From contig CAJHZI010000741.1 of NCBI GenBank assembly GCA_905160935.1, positions 2,485,001 through 2,549,000 on the forward strand: 64,000 bases of DNA, given 5' to 3'. The notes beneath the pieces are model-generated. The model had not been told where the DNA came from and ran no database searches. It saw only the letters and a program-made list of their open reading frames with translations. The stretch comes from Enchytraeus crypticus. Its lineage: Eukaryota > Annelida > Clitellata > Enchytraeida > Enchytraeidae. Positions 1 to 14,165 of the stretch are shown here, piece by piece; position 1 is the first letter of the stretch; the number at the start of each line of letters is the position of its first letter. The translations under genes were made by a program, and so were the position numbers.

Positions 1-1850
1 AAGTGTGTGCCTGGTATGAAAGGATACTTAATGTCGTCTTTGTCCTATAGCTCTGTGCACTCTGCGCACGCGACCTTCCTAAGGACCTAAATACTGGATA
101 GTTACACAATGGTTCTATTGAGGTCTACGTGTCTAACGCTGAAAAAAAAAAAAAAAAACAGGCATGAATGTTGTATTATCATAAATATAATCCTTGGGCT
201 CCCGACTCTACTTAAACTGGAATTCAAGGGAAGATGATGATGATTTTAATTTTGGGGCTTTCATTTGGTGAGGATTAGTATTCAGATTTTTAGATGATTT
301 ACTATGTTGTGCTTAGTAGTATAGGTTTGATTTAGGCTCAGAAATGGTATGAAGGCTTCTACAACGTATGTATTGTCTATGGTGTTACTTAAAATTAGCA
401 TTAAGCGAAACCTAGCGGATCAGAACTGCTATTTAACATAATAAAGTAAATATTAGTTTTAAATTAGAAATGTAGCTTTTACTTTTAGCTATATATTGAT
501 AGATTGATCCGCACCCGCCTTTTGATTCGAACCGTATATTGACCCCACATTCTGCTCATCGGTTTGATTTAGTTCTATAAGGAACTCGCGTCGCTGATGC
601 TGCCTTCGATCTCGCAACTCTCCGTTGGAGCACAACCCAGGACGTTTGTTCGGTCCGTGACTGTAATTGAATGCCTTGGCCTGCTCTAACTAACACACCT
701 GAGATGGTATTTCTCAGAGGTGTGTGAGACTCAGATCTGAAGTAGTAGTTGTGAGGCTCTCTGTGATTAATCCTTACTGATAAAATATCGAAGTCAAGGC
801 ACAGATTTCTAAATAGCATCTCACAATTTAATAGTAAATAAAAACAGCACTACAATTTAATATGTATGAACACTAAAACTTAAAACTAAATATAAGATTT
901 AAACACACAGTCCCTGAAATATCAATACTCCGGCTTCGACTCCGGTTTCGGCCCATGGCCTACGCCGTGTGGACTTGCCCGTCCGTCCGCCACAACTTCA
1001 ATCGTCTCTCTTACACGAATCTGCAAGTATTCTACCACACGGTGACGCTTGGTCATTTTGTAACTGACCAATCAGTTTCAATTACTTTGCAGCTTGACCA
1101 CTGCCTGACCAATAGCATAAGTTCTATACATGCACGAACATAGAGTACATTATAATCATAATAATTAATAATAGATTAATCATATATGTCAAATTTCAAG
1201 TTCTCAACAGTTCCATAGTGCTCAATGTTGTCATGTACAACAGTAGCACTGTAATCGTATTGTTGTTGATGTTATTTTTGTTGTTAGATAATACTAATTG
1301 TTGGGGTTTTGCTACTTCAAATTGTATATATTAGCAATTATTACTGTTCTGATATACATATTAGCTATAAATAAATAGCTAATGTAAATATTTGGCATTA
1401 AGGGATGAGCAGATAGCATGTCGATATATTATCGGGTTGCAGGGTTCAAATATACTTCTCTCCCGTCATAAGCATTCTTACGATACAGGAAACTGACGTT
1501 AAACTGCGTTTTAGTTTAGCTACTTAGGTTGTTAAATTCACTAGTAGTTAGTTCGATGCTTGATTGTGATGTAACTTTCAAATAGATTTCCGTAAACTGC
1601 CAGCTTGTATGGTCAAAGTAATGTAAGTTTTATAGTATTTCCTTTTTTATGTTTTATTTTTTTTATTAGTCATTTAGTTCTGTTTATACATGTTTTATAG
1701 GTTCAACTTTGTATGCAATATAAACTTTGAAGTTTAATAAGAACTATTTGAACTATGAATTCTATTAAGAACTATTACTAAGTACTAGCTTTATTAAGAA
1801 CTCTAAGTATTATGGTTATCATGGTAATCAGCTAGATAAGTTACTCTGTA
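1..1850. other. No gene recognised; AT-rich spacer
   Basis: No exon of a known family was found on either strand. Positions 200-245 carry the tail of the LINE-A repeat family (an aactggaattcaaggg-like end followed by GAT repeats). Positions 1205-1275 carry the 3' end of the CR1-like LINE-C family (gtgctcaatgttgtcatg followed by a GTT/ATT-rich tail). The open frames at 556-819 (-) and 955-1143 (+) look like no protein I know and have no splice or homology support. Confidence 0.5.
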
Positions 1851-1856
1851 TCTTCA

Positions 1857-2140
1857 CGTCTTCTTCTTCCCTTTTATCCAAGTTTAACTAGGGTCTGGAT
1901 ACGAATGGACCTTCTCCACTCCTCTTTCTCCCATACCATATCAAAGTCTCTTCCATTCGTTTTTGAAAATTGTGTAGCAAATTCTGGAGCCTAGGCGCAC
2001 ACCAACCGAATGCCCTTTCTGACGTTGGTTTGGATCTTAGTGCTTTAGTGGCCTTTTACGACACGTGCAGTCATCGGTTTGTCTATTCTTCAAAAAACCC
2101 GGACACAACACGGGACACTCTTTATCTTCCCTGACGACCG
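1857..2140 (-). repeat. Composite SINE carrying a LINE-A tail, reverse orientation
   Basis: The complement reads as the family seen also at 15040-15240, 18642-18880, 20795-21096, 40165-40265 and 53555-53830. It has a block ending near gtgactgcacgtgtcgtaaa, then a block with gaaagggcattcggttggtg, then a 3' end ending in aactgggattcaaggg-like sequence and GAT repeats. The 3' end equals the 3' end of a LINE with coding sequence (32425-32820), so this looks like a SINE borrowing the LINE-A tail. Confidence 0.7.
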
Positions 2141-2600
2141 ATTTTTCTCGCGTTAGATGTAAGAATTGCTGTTGATGCATTGTATGTCGTTTATGCATTT
2201 TGTGTCTTTGCTTAAAATAAACCTATTATCTCTCTATCTAACTAGCTTTAGTTAAACTAACGATTAATGATTTATTGAAATTTGTTCTTTTTCATGTGTT
2301 TCTTTTGCACATAGTCTACAACGGTGAGCTAATAAACGTGTGACTTAGTCTTTGTGGCTGCGATCAGACCGCGTTTCGTAGTTTGTCATTTTTATTAAAT
2401 ATTGATCTGAATTTAATCGTGTGCAACGCTACAATTTTACAATTTGCACGCATTTATTTGTGCTTTAGACTATTTTACAATTTTAACTCTTCGCTTCGCT
2501 GTATATTAATCTTAGAAATAATGTGAATGGCTTAGGACGAGCAGTGCTCGATGTTGTCATGACCTACTGTCGATCCTTGTTGACGAGTGACTTGCTGATG
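2141..2600. other. AT-rich spacer with a LINE-C tail fragment
   Basis: Nothing gene-like. Around 2540-2580 lies a fragment of the LINE-C 3' end (cagtgctcgatgttgtcatg). Confidence 0.4.
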
Positions 2601-2609
2601 AACCTTGGT

Positions 2610-2865
2610 GTGTGCATTTAATAATAAATACAACAGTTAGAGTGCTACAGTCATCAATGACAGCATCGAACACTATTGATTCAATATCAAGCCGGCGAGC
2701 AAAAAGAAGGTCCTAAAACGGTGAAAATTCCAAAATCCAGAAAATCAGTCCAAAGTAAAGGGAATTAAAGAATAGGAGGTTTAGGAAACTGTCGCAACTC
2801 ATGGACACTGGATGGAAAAGAGAGATGAAAAAGATAGGACTTCAACTGCCTATGGAACTGCTCAT
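2610..2865 (-). repeat. LINE-C (CR1-like) 3' end fragment, reverse orientation
   Basis: The segment starts at an AT/AAC-rich run followed by agagtgctacagtcatcaat. It matches 20105-20300 and 34660-34900 almost throughout, and its complement matches the 3' end of the coding LINE-C copy at 7760-8335. The match includes the blocks aaaatccagaaaatcagtcc and caactcatggacactggatg. Confidence 0.7.
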
Positions 2866-3349
2866 AGGAAAGCAAAACCTGATTTGAGTTCATTAAGTCA
2901 ATTAGAGCCAGATTATACTTCATTGCGAACGTGTAGCCCGTTGTAAAGAGCGTCGTGTAACATACTGAAACTTTCAATGACTGTTTTTGTGGTGAAATTG
3001 CTGACTGCATGGTTCGAATCTCGGCTTAGCCGATGAGGAGTAAAATCCTTGACTCTCATAAGACGGGTAAATAGAGTCTTAGCAAAATGTATAACATTCA
3101 AACATGTGACATTCAAATATGTGACGAGATGCTGATGTTAAATGTACATTCTTATTAGTTAGCTCTGTTGTTGAGGTCGTTAAAGATGACGCACGTGACA
3201 TACAAATACCTCGTACGTGTTTCCTAGAAACATTTCACTACAAATGATACACCTAGATAAGAAAATAAGTTAATAAATGATGAGAGTCACATGGGCCAGC
3301 CATTAAGCTTTATACTGAGAGAGTTATCGGGGGAGAGAGGCAAATAGTG

Positions 3350-3545
3350 ATATTTGGTAGTGTACGAGCAAATTTAAGTGCTTAATCCGTGAGCATATAC
3401 AGTGCAAAATCTATGCCTTAAAGTGCTTAATCTAAGATGAAGCACTTTCAGGCCTTAAATCTATGCCTTAAAGTGCTTAATCAAAGATTTAACACTTTAA
3501 GGCATAGGTTAAGCACTTTAGAGCATATATTAATAATCTATGCTT
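3350..3545. repeat. Palindromic cluster of a 20-nt word (hairpin-forming)
   Basis: The word ctatgccttaaagtgcttaa occurs twice in direct orientation and once inverted as aacactttaaggcatag, with further partial copies such as aagcactttcaggcctta. The inner pair at about 3465-3507 can fold into a near-perfect hairpin with a short loop. The segment could be a small MITE or a decayed inverted-repeat element. I see no coding capacity. Confidence 0.6.
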
Positions 3546-3689
3546 AACAACAGGAACACTGGTCGTTGATGCTTTCTTCTCTGAACCGACTGGATCATAT
3601 ATATATATATATAGTAAACACAGAGGAATGACTGACGCACGATGACTTTAGCGCAATTTTATCAGATATTCGCCTTTGATATGTGGCAG

Positions 3690-3890
3690 AAAGAGAAAGG
3701 TGCAGAGATTTACATCCTGGCCGAGCTCGTGGCATGTCGGTAAGATGCCCGACTGTGAGTCAGTGGGTGTATGGTTCAAACCGGGGCTCTTTCCCCGTCA
3801 CTGCCCTGCTTTCGAGAAAAGAAACAGAGCTTAGATCTGGCTTTGGCGATTTTAGCCGCAACTTAAAGACTTTTTACAATTAGTTTATAA
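3690..3890 (+). repeat. tRNA-derived SINE copy
   Basis: The segment contains a tRNA-like head. A box A-like stretch (tcgtggcatgtcggtaag) is followed by a stem-loop in the anticodon position and a box B-like ggttcaaaccg near 3773. Downstream of the head is an unrelated body. The head is too degenerate and lacks an acceptor-stem match, so it is a SINE or tRNA pseudogene rather than a tRNA gene. Confidence 0.65.
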
Positions 3891-4209
3891 TTAGAAATTG
3901 CCGAATATTAACTTTCAATTCAATTTCTTTTATAGTTTAAATTTATATCAATTAAATTAATTTGAATTAAATATATTAATTAATTTCTAGATTCTAATTT
4001 CTGTATTAATTCATATTTTCTAATTCGACTATATATTTACTTTTAGAGTTACTCCGATATTTTACATAGATCTGCGATTTTATAAATACAGTCACTGAAT
4101 ACGGGATATTCTTGACGGATTAACTGAAAACATTTTGAAAAGTAAACAGCAATTTTAACTCAAAACTTAAAAGCTACAACCGGATCCGGATTTCGCCTAA
4201 ATTTCCAAG
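3891..4209 (+). promoter_or_regulatory. Region upstream of the glutamine synthetase start codon
   Basis: Very AT-rich up to about 4170, then a short GC-richer stretch containing ccggatccgg just before the ATG. No convincing TATA box or initiator could be fixed. The promoter role is inferred from position only, and a non-coding first exon further upstream is possible. Confidence 0.3.
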
Positions 4210-7200
4210 ATGGCGAACTGTGACATTGGTCCGAGAGCTGTCTCAGGATTTACGGATCTGGACCCAGACAATGGGACCTACCTGCCGCTCCCGGGACCCT
4301 CAGATAAGGGCGAAGTGGATCTGGAAGAAAAGGGAAGAGAGTTGGGTATCCGGTACTTTCTCGTGTCCTACAGTACGTTCAATACGGATAGCAGGACCGC
4401 AGTGATCCCACTGAGAGCTATCAAAGAGGTACGGAGTGTGCAATCAATCAATCATTCAATCTATCAATCAGTCGATCGATAGATCAATAATTCTACAATA
4501 TAGACTAAGCTTACTAGCTTAAGTAATCTTGCGCAAAGTTAACCGAACGTATAATATTAAAATATCAGTCATATCATTCCTGTAATTGTGTGTCGAGCCA
4601 AAATTTATTAAAATAAAATGTATACAAAAACTTAAACAAATTGCATAACATTTATGTTTATAATATAGAATTTATTTTTTTATGTTTTAATTTATATACA
4701 GTAATTTAAATATATTTAAATAGTTTATATTTGAATTACATATTTTAAAATATTTAAAAAAAAATTTCTTAGTTTATTAATATTTATAATTTATTTTCAT
4801 TTATAGTGATTCATTTATAGTGATAATTATATAAATAAGAATTTATAGAAATAAGAATTTATAGAAATAAAATTACAAGTGATATATTTATATATTTCAT
4901 TTGGACGATCTTTGCGCTATGATGTAATTTAGCCTGTAGATAGCCATTCTGTAGACCATATGTTTATAACTTTTAGCTTACATTAACCAAAACAAACACA
5001 TACATTAGCCTGCACCGAAATAATTGGGACCCCCTCCCCCCTGATCTGACGTCCGACTGTAATATAATTGTCCAAGGTCAATCCCTGTCCGGTTTAACTG
5101 CATAGTATCAATTTCTTGAAACTGTTTGCAATATTAACTGAGATATATCAGTATTTGACCATCAATTCTATTTATTTAGTCGGTTTGTTGTCACTGCAGG
5201 CGTAGCTTTGTAGGGCGTAATGACGTTACTAATTAGGTCATTTTATTAAAATTAATTTGATGTGGAATGAATAATTTTCAAGAATTGTGCTACTTATATG
5301 TTGATTGGGCCTTAATCTCCTATAGTTTCATAGGAGTTCCAGAATTTTTGGCGCACCCTGTATTTTGCGAAGGACGAGGGTGATATGAGGTATTACAACG
5401 TGTTGTAGGTTCAGAGGCGTGGGTGTGGTGTCCCAGGCGCCATGTTCTTCAAGGCTGATGGGGCAGATCCTGAGATGAACATTGTCCCTGACCCAAACAC
5501 CCTCATACAGTTGCCGTGGAAACCCGAGTATGGATGGCTGTCCAGGTGAGTACAGAGTCTGATTCAATCAACGCTGATTCAATCAACGCTGATTCAAGCA
5601 ATGCTGATTCAAGCAATGCTGATTCAGTCAATGCTGATTCAGGCAATGCTGACTCAAGCAATGCTGAATCAAGCAACGCTGATTCAATAATTTTGATTCA
5701 ATCATTGTATATTCAATAAATACTAACTGATTCAATCAATGGTTATTCAGTCAATTGTGAGTAAAGAAATGTTGACTATATAAATGTTGATTCACACATA
5801 TCTAATTCATTAAAAGCTGCGATTTAAAGTATTCAATCGATGTAGGATCATTTTTGCATATAAATATTCAAGTAAATTATAAACGCTATACTCCTATAAA
5901 TACCCTTTACTCTTGCATAGAAATATTCAGTATTTGCTAGTGTCACAAAATTGTAATTAAAATTCTAACAAAAAGTTCACTTCTTTTTTAGTTAAAAACT
6001 ATAAAGTTTAATTAGGCCTGCTAAAACGTTTAGGACTCAAATGCTCACCATTGCTATTTTTTGTCCTAAAATTCATTTGGTATGCACGCAACGTTTTGTA
6101 AGTGCTGCTTATATTCAGTATGCCGGACGAAGCGCTGTAGAAAGTGGACCAAGTATTCTTAGTCGTCTTCATATCTCTTCGGCGTGCATATGTGCGGATA
6201 AATACATGTCTGTCAGCATCGCTTCGTATATCATCATCTGATTTCTGGGTTCTGTTACCATGGCAACCTGACAAAATCTATCCGTAGCCTGGCTGAGAAG
6301 AGAGGATAGAGACAGAAAAAGAGAAAGACAAAGAGAGAGAGAGAGTGAGAGAGAGAGGAGAGAGTGTGAATGAGGAGAATTTGCTTAAGTCGCTGGCACG
6401 AGGCAAGAAATTGAAGAAACTGACGTTAAATGAGATTTTAACCCTTTTAGTTAAGAGTTGATTCAAGTTAATCTTGACAGCTACAGATTGTTACAGTAAT
6501 GTGTGCCTCAAACGTGCAAGTACTAAATGTAGTTAAAATTATATTTATTAATTTAATTATATTATTTCTCTTGGTTGTAGATCACATTAGTAGATAATTG
6601 TTTCTTTAATTGAGTAATTTATAGTTTAATTATTTATACAATTGATATATTGTAGATCATTATAGTTGTTGAGATGAATTTAAATCAAGGAATCCGACAA
6701 TCTTGTGACTGATAGATTTATTTGCATATTATTTCGATGCAGTAATCTGTATATGAACGGCGCACCATTCGCCCAGTGTCCTAGAAGAGCTCTCATTCGC
6801 CAGATGGAGCGAGCAAGAAGATTGGGATTCGTTATGAAGTCTGGAGTGGAGCGTAAGTATAATCATTATCATCTTCATCGTCATCATTATCATCATCGTC
6901 ATCGTCATCATCATCATCTTCATCATCATCATTATTATCATCATCATCATCGCCACCATCATCATTACCACCACCATCATCAACATCATCATCATCGTCA
7001 TCATCATCATCATCATCATCATTATTATTATCATCATCATCGCCACCATCATCATTACCACCATCATCATCAACATCATCGTCATCATAATCGTCATCAT
7101 CACCATCATCATCATCATCTTCATCATCATTATCACTATCATCGTCATCATCTCAAACCATGAAACATATCGTTGAGGAATATCCTCTAACATACCTCTC

Positions 7201-10200
7201 TGGCTGCATGTCGACGTTAAGCTGTCTTAACAAGTAAGACAATGAAGCAGCTACCTGTATTTAGACATACGCTAAATAAATGAATAAGTTATCATCATCA
7301 TCGTCATCATCATCATAATCATCGTCATAATCATCATCATCGACTTCATCCTCTCTTCATCATTAACATTCTCGTTGCCTTCATTATCATCTTCGTCATC
7401 GCCATCCCCATTCTCATTCTTTGTCAATTTGCTGAGACAATAATTAGTACACTTAATATTATACGTATACAAATTGCGTCATAAAAATGACGTATAGTAA
7501 TGTCAGACCATCCAAGCCAGCAGCGGTTGGCTTCAGGTTGTTTAATGTTTTAGAAACTTGAAATTCAGAAAGTGGCCTTAGAGTTGGTACTTTTGAAGAG
7601 TGGACATGTTTGGGGAAGAATTATAAAAACAATAGTCTTACCTCGAAAGCTTCACATATGAAACAATTAAACGAAGCATTACAGGTTATAGCTGGTTAAC
7701 TTATTCATAAAATATTTTTGGCTACCTGACGTTTTTATTTGATGCTTACTCCAATCCTCAAGTTCTTGCACTCAAAGTCAGAAAACATATTGTATATAAG
7801 ACAATCTCTCTAACATACAAGTCCATCGCTACACCTGGCAAAGATTACATGTCTCACTTACTACAAGTGAGGCAACCTACCTCTATGTCTCACCTGCTAC
7901 AACTGGGGCAGCCTACCTCCAGGCTGTCGTTTACCAGTTCCTCTGAGTTAGTTACTCTAGAGAGACCGAGCATTCCTTCACGAAGCAAGCTGTCTAGGCG
8001 CTCCTTTCAGCATGCTGCCTCACAGATCTGGAATTCTCTTCCTCCACTCAGCCTTTCCTACTTCGCGAATAGTTTCATAGGCGGTTAAAAGCTTTTCTCT
8101 TCGATCTTTTCTATCCACCTATAATGTCCATGAACTGAGACCAACATGAAAACCTCCATTCCGCTAGTAGGCCTACCTTTCCTTGGACTGATTGCCCGGA
8201 TTTTGGCTCGCACCGTTTATGGACCACCCACATACTGGTAATCGATTTTGATTTGGTTCCGAAGTGTTCGATGTTGTCATGCACAACAGAAGCACTCTAG
8301 TCGTATTATTGTTGTTGTTATTGACGGATTGAATGATGCTCTGCTTAATTGATTCATCATCACCTTCCCTTGAAATCCAGTTTAACTAAGTTAAACGTAA
8401 TTGATTAGAAGACTATTATAATTTAACTGATTATTTTGTGAACTGATTGACTAAATCTTCTTGATTGATAGCGGAATTTACCCTACTAAACAAGGACGGT
8501 AGTGCTCTAGGCGATGCGCTTGATGTTAAGCAGCCTATGAGCCTACAGGAGCCTACTGCAATAATGCGAACCGCTCCAGTCATGATGAAGATTTACGACG
8601 TCATGGAGAGCCTGGGATGGGAACCATATGAGGTCAGTGTTAGAAGATCAATGAAAGCGCGCTGAAGTCGGGCAGACTTTTGTTGTGTATTTTACTTACG
8701 TGCCGGTTGGATGACCGAGTGCATGAGTAGCTCGCTTGCCTGATAATCAGAGGGCCGGCTTTCTGAATTCCAGCCGGACGTCTGTGAAAAGTTTCCCTTG
8801 TGACATTTTGTTGTTTAACTAGTTATTAAGCTTCTTATATAAACTTCATAAGCTGACGTCCCTGACATTGCCTTATGGCGAGGAACCGGACGTTAAATTC
8901 TTATTGATTGATTGATTGATAAAGTTTATAAAAGGCTTTACCAGCATCTATGCCTGTAGCTAGTCCTACGTCAACTTTAATCACTTTCTTTCCGGCTGCT
9001 GTCGGATAGACCTTCCATTGTAATGGAGAAAATTGTGTCATTGTCGTTATAGGTTCAGTAAGCGGTATTGTAACACATGTAGTTACAACTAAAATGTAGC
9101 GAATTATAGAACTAGTTGAGGCACTATGATAAAGGTAGTGAAAACCTTAGTATGGATCATGATATGATATGGATGTGAAACATGGACATTAAGGTAGGAG
9201 GTTATCAGGAAATTAGAAGCGTTGAAAATGTGGATATGATGAGCATTGGAATACAATTAACTGGACTCAAAGCATTACCAATGAAGAAGTTCTTGATAGA
9301 GTTGGTAAAGATAGGCTATTGATAATTGCTATACGAAATTGGAAGAAGAATTGGATAGGACACATTCTAAGGGGAGATAGTTTACTAAAGGAGGTCATAG
9401 AGGGTAGAATGGAAGAAAAGAGAAGCAGAGGCAGGCCAAGATTAGGAATGTTAGATGATTTATAGATCCACTCATATGTGGAGATGAAAAGGTTATATAC
9501 CTGGGACCTTTCAATGGCAGCACAGTGAGAGAGGTAGATAGCGACTATTATTTGCCGGAGTGAAAGAACAACTCGTTGCAGTAACTGTAGCGCTACATGA
9601 AGTATGTATTTGATGGATCTCTTGTCGTAAGATTTCAAACAATTAAGCTGAGTAGCTGAAGTACATAGCAAATATAGCTAAAAGTGACATCGCTTTCGAA
9701 TGATGAAATTGACGTTAACCTTGGCTTTACCAGCTTTTACTACACTGAATTTCCTCGTACGGTATTGTATTGTACTGCACTGTACTGTATTGATCGTATT
9801 GTACTGCACTGTACTGTATGGTATTGTACTGCACTGTGCTTTACTGTATTGTTTTGTACTGCACTGTACTGTATTTTATTATATTGTACTTGATTGTACT
9901 CTATTGTATTGTACTGCACTGTACTGTACTGTATTGTATTGTACTGCACTGTATTGTACTGTACTGCACTGTACTGTATGGTATTGTACTGTACTGTACT
10001 GTACTGTATGGTATTGTACTGTACTGTACTGTATGGTATTGTACTGTACTGTACTGTATTGTACTGCACTGTACTGTACTGTACTGCACTGTACTGTACT
10101 GTACTGTACTGCACTGTACTGTACTGTACTGTATTGTACTGCACTGTACTGTATGGTATTTAGGTGGATCACGAGGCGGCTTGCTGTCAGTATGAGATTA

Positions 10201-13200
10201 ACTTTGGATTCACGGATGCTCTCAAAACAGCTGATAGACAAGGCTTTATGAAGTTCATGATGAAGGTTTGTACACACTGTAGTCTAGTGGAACAGTTTCT
10301 ATTGCTAGCTCATATTGCTAGGTCGCAGCAGCACAAGCGATCTTAAATATTTTGGTATAAACTGAATAAATAACAATAGATAGATACATAAATAAACTTG
10401 CATGAATGGAGCTAGATCGGGCATGTAGAATATTCAAATCCGTGCCTGCCCCTTTCATAGAGAATTCAGATGTACGCAGTGGTTAAAATGGGGGGGACGC
10501 AATGGAACTGCGTTCTCCTATCTCTCATTTTTTCTGAGGGGCGTTCTCCCGCTAGGGGCCTTATGAGATACTAGGAGACTGATAAATACATTACAGGGGT
10601 CCGAAAAATCCTGACCGTTCCCCTAGCTCTCAATTGCCACTTTAACTACTGATCGTACGGATAATAGATGATATGTTTACTTCCCCGTATGAGTGTGATC
10701 ATTCATTGTTGTCAAGGTTAAACGAAATAGTCAATAGGAAATAAGTAAACAGACACTAAAAGGTGAAGGTCGAACACAGTGTGTTGATAAACAAATGCAC
10801 TTTTTGCATTGTCAATCCTAGCAGTTTGATTTTAAAAGCACAACAGTATCGTTTTCAGGGTGTTTCTTTCTTATTAGGAGATAGGTAATGGAAAACTGCT
10901 TTCCAGCGGTATATAATCATCAGCTTCTGCGGGATAAATACCAATATAAATGTCAATTTAAGGAACATTTTATAATTTTTTTTTGTATTTATCTTTGTGT
11001 TCAATGCATTGTTTGTCAACAAAAAACTATCAGTTGTAGCGTCGTCACATGAACCGTGATGTAATGACTTTTACGCAGGATTGCATCTAATTTGACGTTG
11101 TTGGGTTTTCTTAGGAGATCGCAGAGTTAGAAGGTTATCGCATAACGTTCATGCCGGTTCCGCTGTCAAATCTCATCTGTGGTGAGCTTTATGTCTATTT
11201 TGATGATCAAATAACAAAGTTTATCAACTGCTTCACGCATAATAAATTTAGGCCCTTATTTAGATTCAGTTAGTAAAAGTAAACACGCATTGTAGTGAAA
11301 TGATCAACTATGTTGATATCTATCACTTTTTAATACCACATGTTTATACCGTTAGGCAATTTAGACCATTTTCCGTGTAATCAGTCCAGTGAATGTCCGA
11401 GATTTTACGCGGCTGGGATTCGAACCCACGATAGTTCAATTCACCTCAGGTTCTGTCATTTAAAACTTCATGACGTTACCCCTACGCTATTAAGACATTC
11501 ACATTAAGTTCTCCAAAAAGCTGCACTTAGTCGCCAGAAAGCTGCACTTAGGTGCCAGAAAGCTGCACTTAGCCGCCAGAAAGCTGCACTTAGGCGCCAG
11601 AAAGCTGCAATTCGTCACCAGAAAGCTGCACTTAGTCGCCAGAAAGCTGCACTTAGTCATCAGAAAGCTGCACTTAGTCGCAGGAAAGCTGTGCTTAGTC
11701 ACCAGAAAGCTGCGCAAACCTCCGGTTGAAATTGGTAACTGAAGAAAATCTTCCAGTTACTTAGAACCGTAATTTTCCTTCTGAGCTATAAGTTTTACTG
11801 TAACTTTATATATTGAAGATATTTTAACAAATTTAATTTATTTTACATTATTAGTGATTGTACTTCGGAGATTATTTGCTTGCTTGGTTCGAAGAAATTA
11901 GCTAAAATCGGAAAATAAACGAATATATTTTTTAAACAATCTGAAAATATCAGAGAAAATTTAGTTAGCAGACTTAGTCTTTGTAGTGTAATCAGCTTCT
12001 GATCGATGAAGAGCGTGAAAGCAGACTATTAGGTTGGATGTATCTCTTGGCAGAGCACGAGAGATACATGCCCATAAAATGTAATTAATTAATTAAATTG
12101 TTTAATTAAGTAAATTAATTTTCAGTAATTTAATTTTGTGTTTGTGCAGCCAACGGACTACACTGCAACGTTTCGCTATGGCGATTGAAAGATGGAACGA
12201 ATGCATTTCCTGACCCGAGTGACCCAGAGGGTTTGGGACTGTCTCAAACTGCCTACAACTTCCTAGGAGGGTTGCTGCGTCATGCCCCCGCCTCCTGCGC
12301 GTTCATGTGCCCCACTGTCAACAGCTACAAGAGGTAAGCGGCGTCTAGGTGGGATGTAGGTGTGTGGTCTAGGTGAAGTGTAGGTGTGGTCTAGCTGGTA
12401 TGTAGGTGTGGTCTAGTTGAAGTGTAGGTGTGGTCTAGGTGGTGGGTAGGTGTGGTCTAGGTGTAGTGTAGGTGTGGTCTAGGTGTAGTGTATGGTGGTC
12501 TAGGTGGAGTGTAGGTGTGGTCTAGGTGTAGTGTATGGTGGTCTAGGTGTAGTGTAGGTGTGGTCTAGGTGTAGTGTAGGTGTGGTCTAGGTGTAGTGTA
12601 GGTGTGGTCTAAGTGTAGTGTATGTGTGGTCTAGGAGTAGTGTAGGTGTGGTCTAGGTGTAGTGTAGGTGTGGTCTAGGTGTAGTGTATGTGTGGTCTAG
12701 GTGTAGTGTAGGTGTGGTCTAGGTGTAGTGTAGGTGTGGTCTAGGTGTAGTGTAGGTGTGGTCTATGTGTAGTGTAGGTGTGGTCTAGGTGTAGTGTATG
12801 TGTGGTCTAGGTGTAGTGTAGGTGTGGTCTAGGTGTAGTGTAGGTGTGGTCTAGGTGTAGTGTAGGTGTGGTCTAGGTGTAGTGTAGGTGTGGTCTAGGT
12901 GTAGTGTATGTGTGGTCTAGGTGTAGTGTAGGTGTGGTCTAGGTGTAGTGTAGGTGTGGTCTAGGTGTAGTGTATGGTGGTCTAGGTGTAGTGTAGGTGT
13001 GGTCTAGGTGTAGTGTAGATGTGGTCTAGGTGGTGTGTAGGTGTGGTCTAGGTGGTGAGTAGGTGTGGTCTAGGTGGAGTGTAGGTGTGGTGTAGAAAAA
13101 TGTATGTAAAAAACCGATATAAGCATTTGAAATACTATAACAATACTTGCTACATCCCATCTGCACTTGTGTAATTTGTTGCCAATTAATGATGATATTA

Positions 13201-14129
13201 GTATACATGTATACTATTAGTACTTTGATTTATTTTATAGATTGAACGCAGGCGCGTGGTGTCCCAACACAATATCCTGGGGAGGCAACAACAGAACCGT
13301 TCTATGCAGAGTACCAGCTGATAACAGGTTCTTAAACACTACTACTACTAATAATAAAGATGTAACGTCCTTTTCTTCATCCAAGGATGATGTCAGGGAC
13401 GTTCCCACAGCAGTTATGCAGAGTAGCAACTGATAACAGGTTCTTAAACTTTAACTCTGATATAATTATATATATTACGCATTAGTCAAATTAAAAATCT
13501 ACTTTGGTTGCTTAGTTGCTGTGGATTAGTCATTTGGTTTCAAAGGCAGCAGTCAATGTGACAGATAAGATCAATGTAAAATTAAGTAAAGTATTTTTCG
13601 ACTGTTGTTATACAATCACTAACAATAAATATGTATATAAAAATTGTAAACCATACTTATTTAATAATAATTGTAAGTCATACTAATTTAATAGTGTTCT
13701 CTGGGAATGACGCCCCTGCCCAGTAAATGTTAGTCAAAGCTGAGGAAGGCGCAGGGGGCCCACCTCTCGTAATAAGCAGATCCCCCAAGAATAACGGTAT
13801 ATCAAAAGGAATGTTAAATGATTTAAATATTTACTCATATGTGGACATGAAGAGGAAAATTTAAAATTGAGACGAGTGGAGCGTTTTATACCATGGACCT
13901 GTCAGTAGCACTGAGAGTGAGTAAAATCAAATTCTAGTGTATGTTGTCTTCAGAATAGAGTATCGCCGGGCTGACGGATGATGGTGTTGTTGTTGGTGTT
14001 GTTGTTGTTGTTGTTGTTGTTGTTGTGTTGTCTACAGAATAGAGTATCGCCTGACAGACTCTAGCTTCAATCCTCACTTGCCGACGATGACGATGATGAT
14101 GATGATAATGATGATGATGGTGATGATGA

Positions 14130-14165
<36 letters not shown>

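Noticed and set aside
6705-7193. Long His-rich (+) and Met-rich (-) open frames
   Set aside because: Both are translations of an imperfect CAT/ATG triplet microsatellite following GS exon 3; only 6743-6852 is coding.
9700-10277. Overlapping Cys/Tyr-rich open frames on both strands
   Set aside because: Artefacts of ten-nucleotide tandem words; the only real coding part is the GS exon from 10164.
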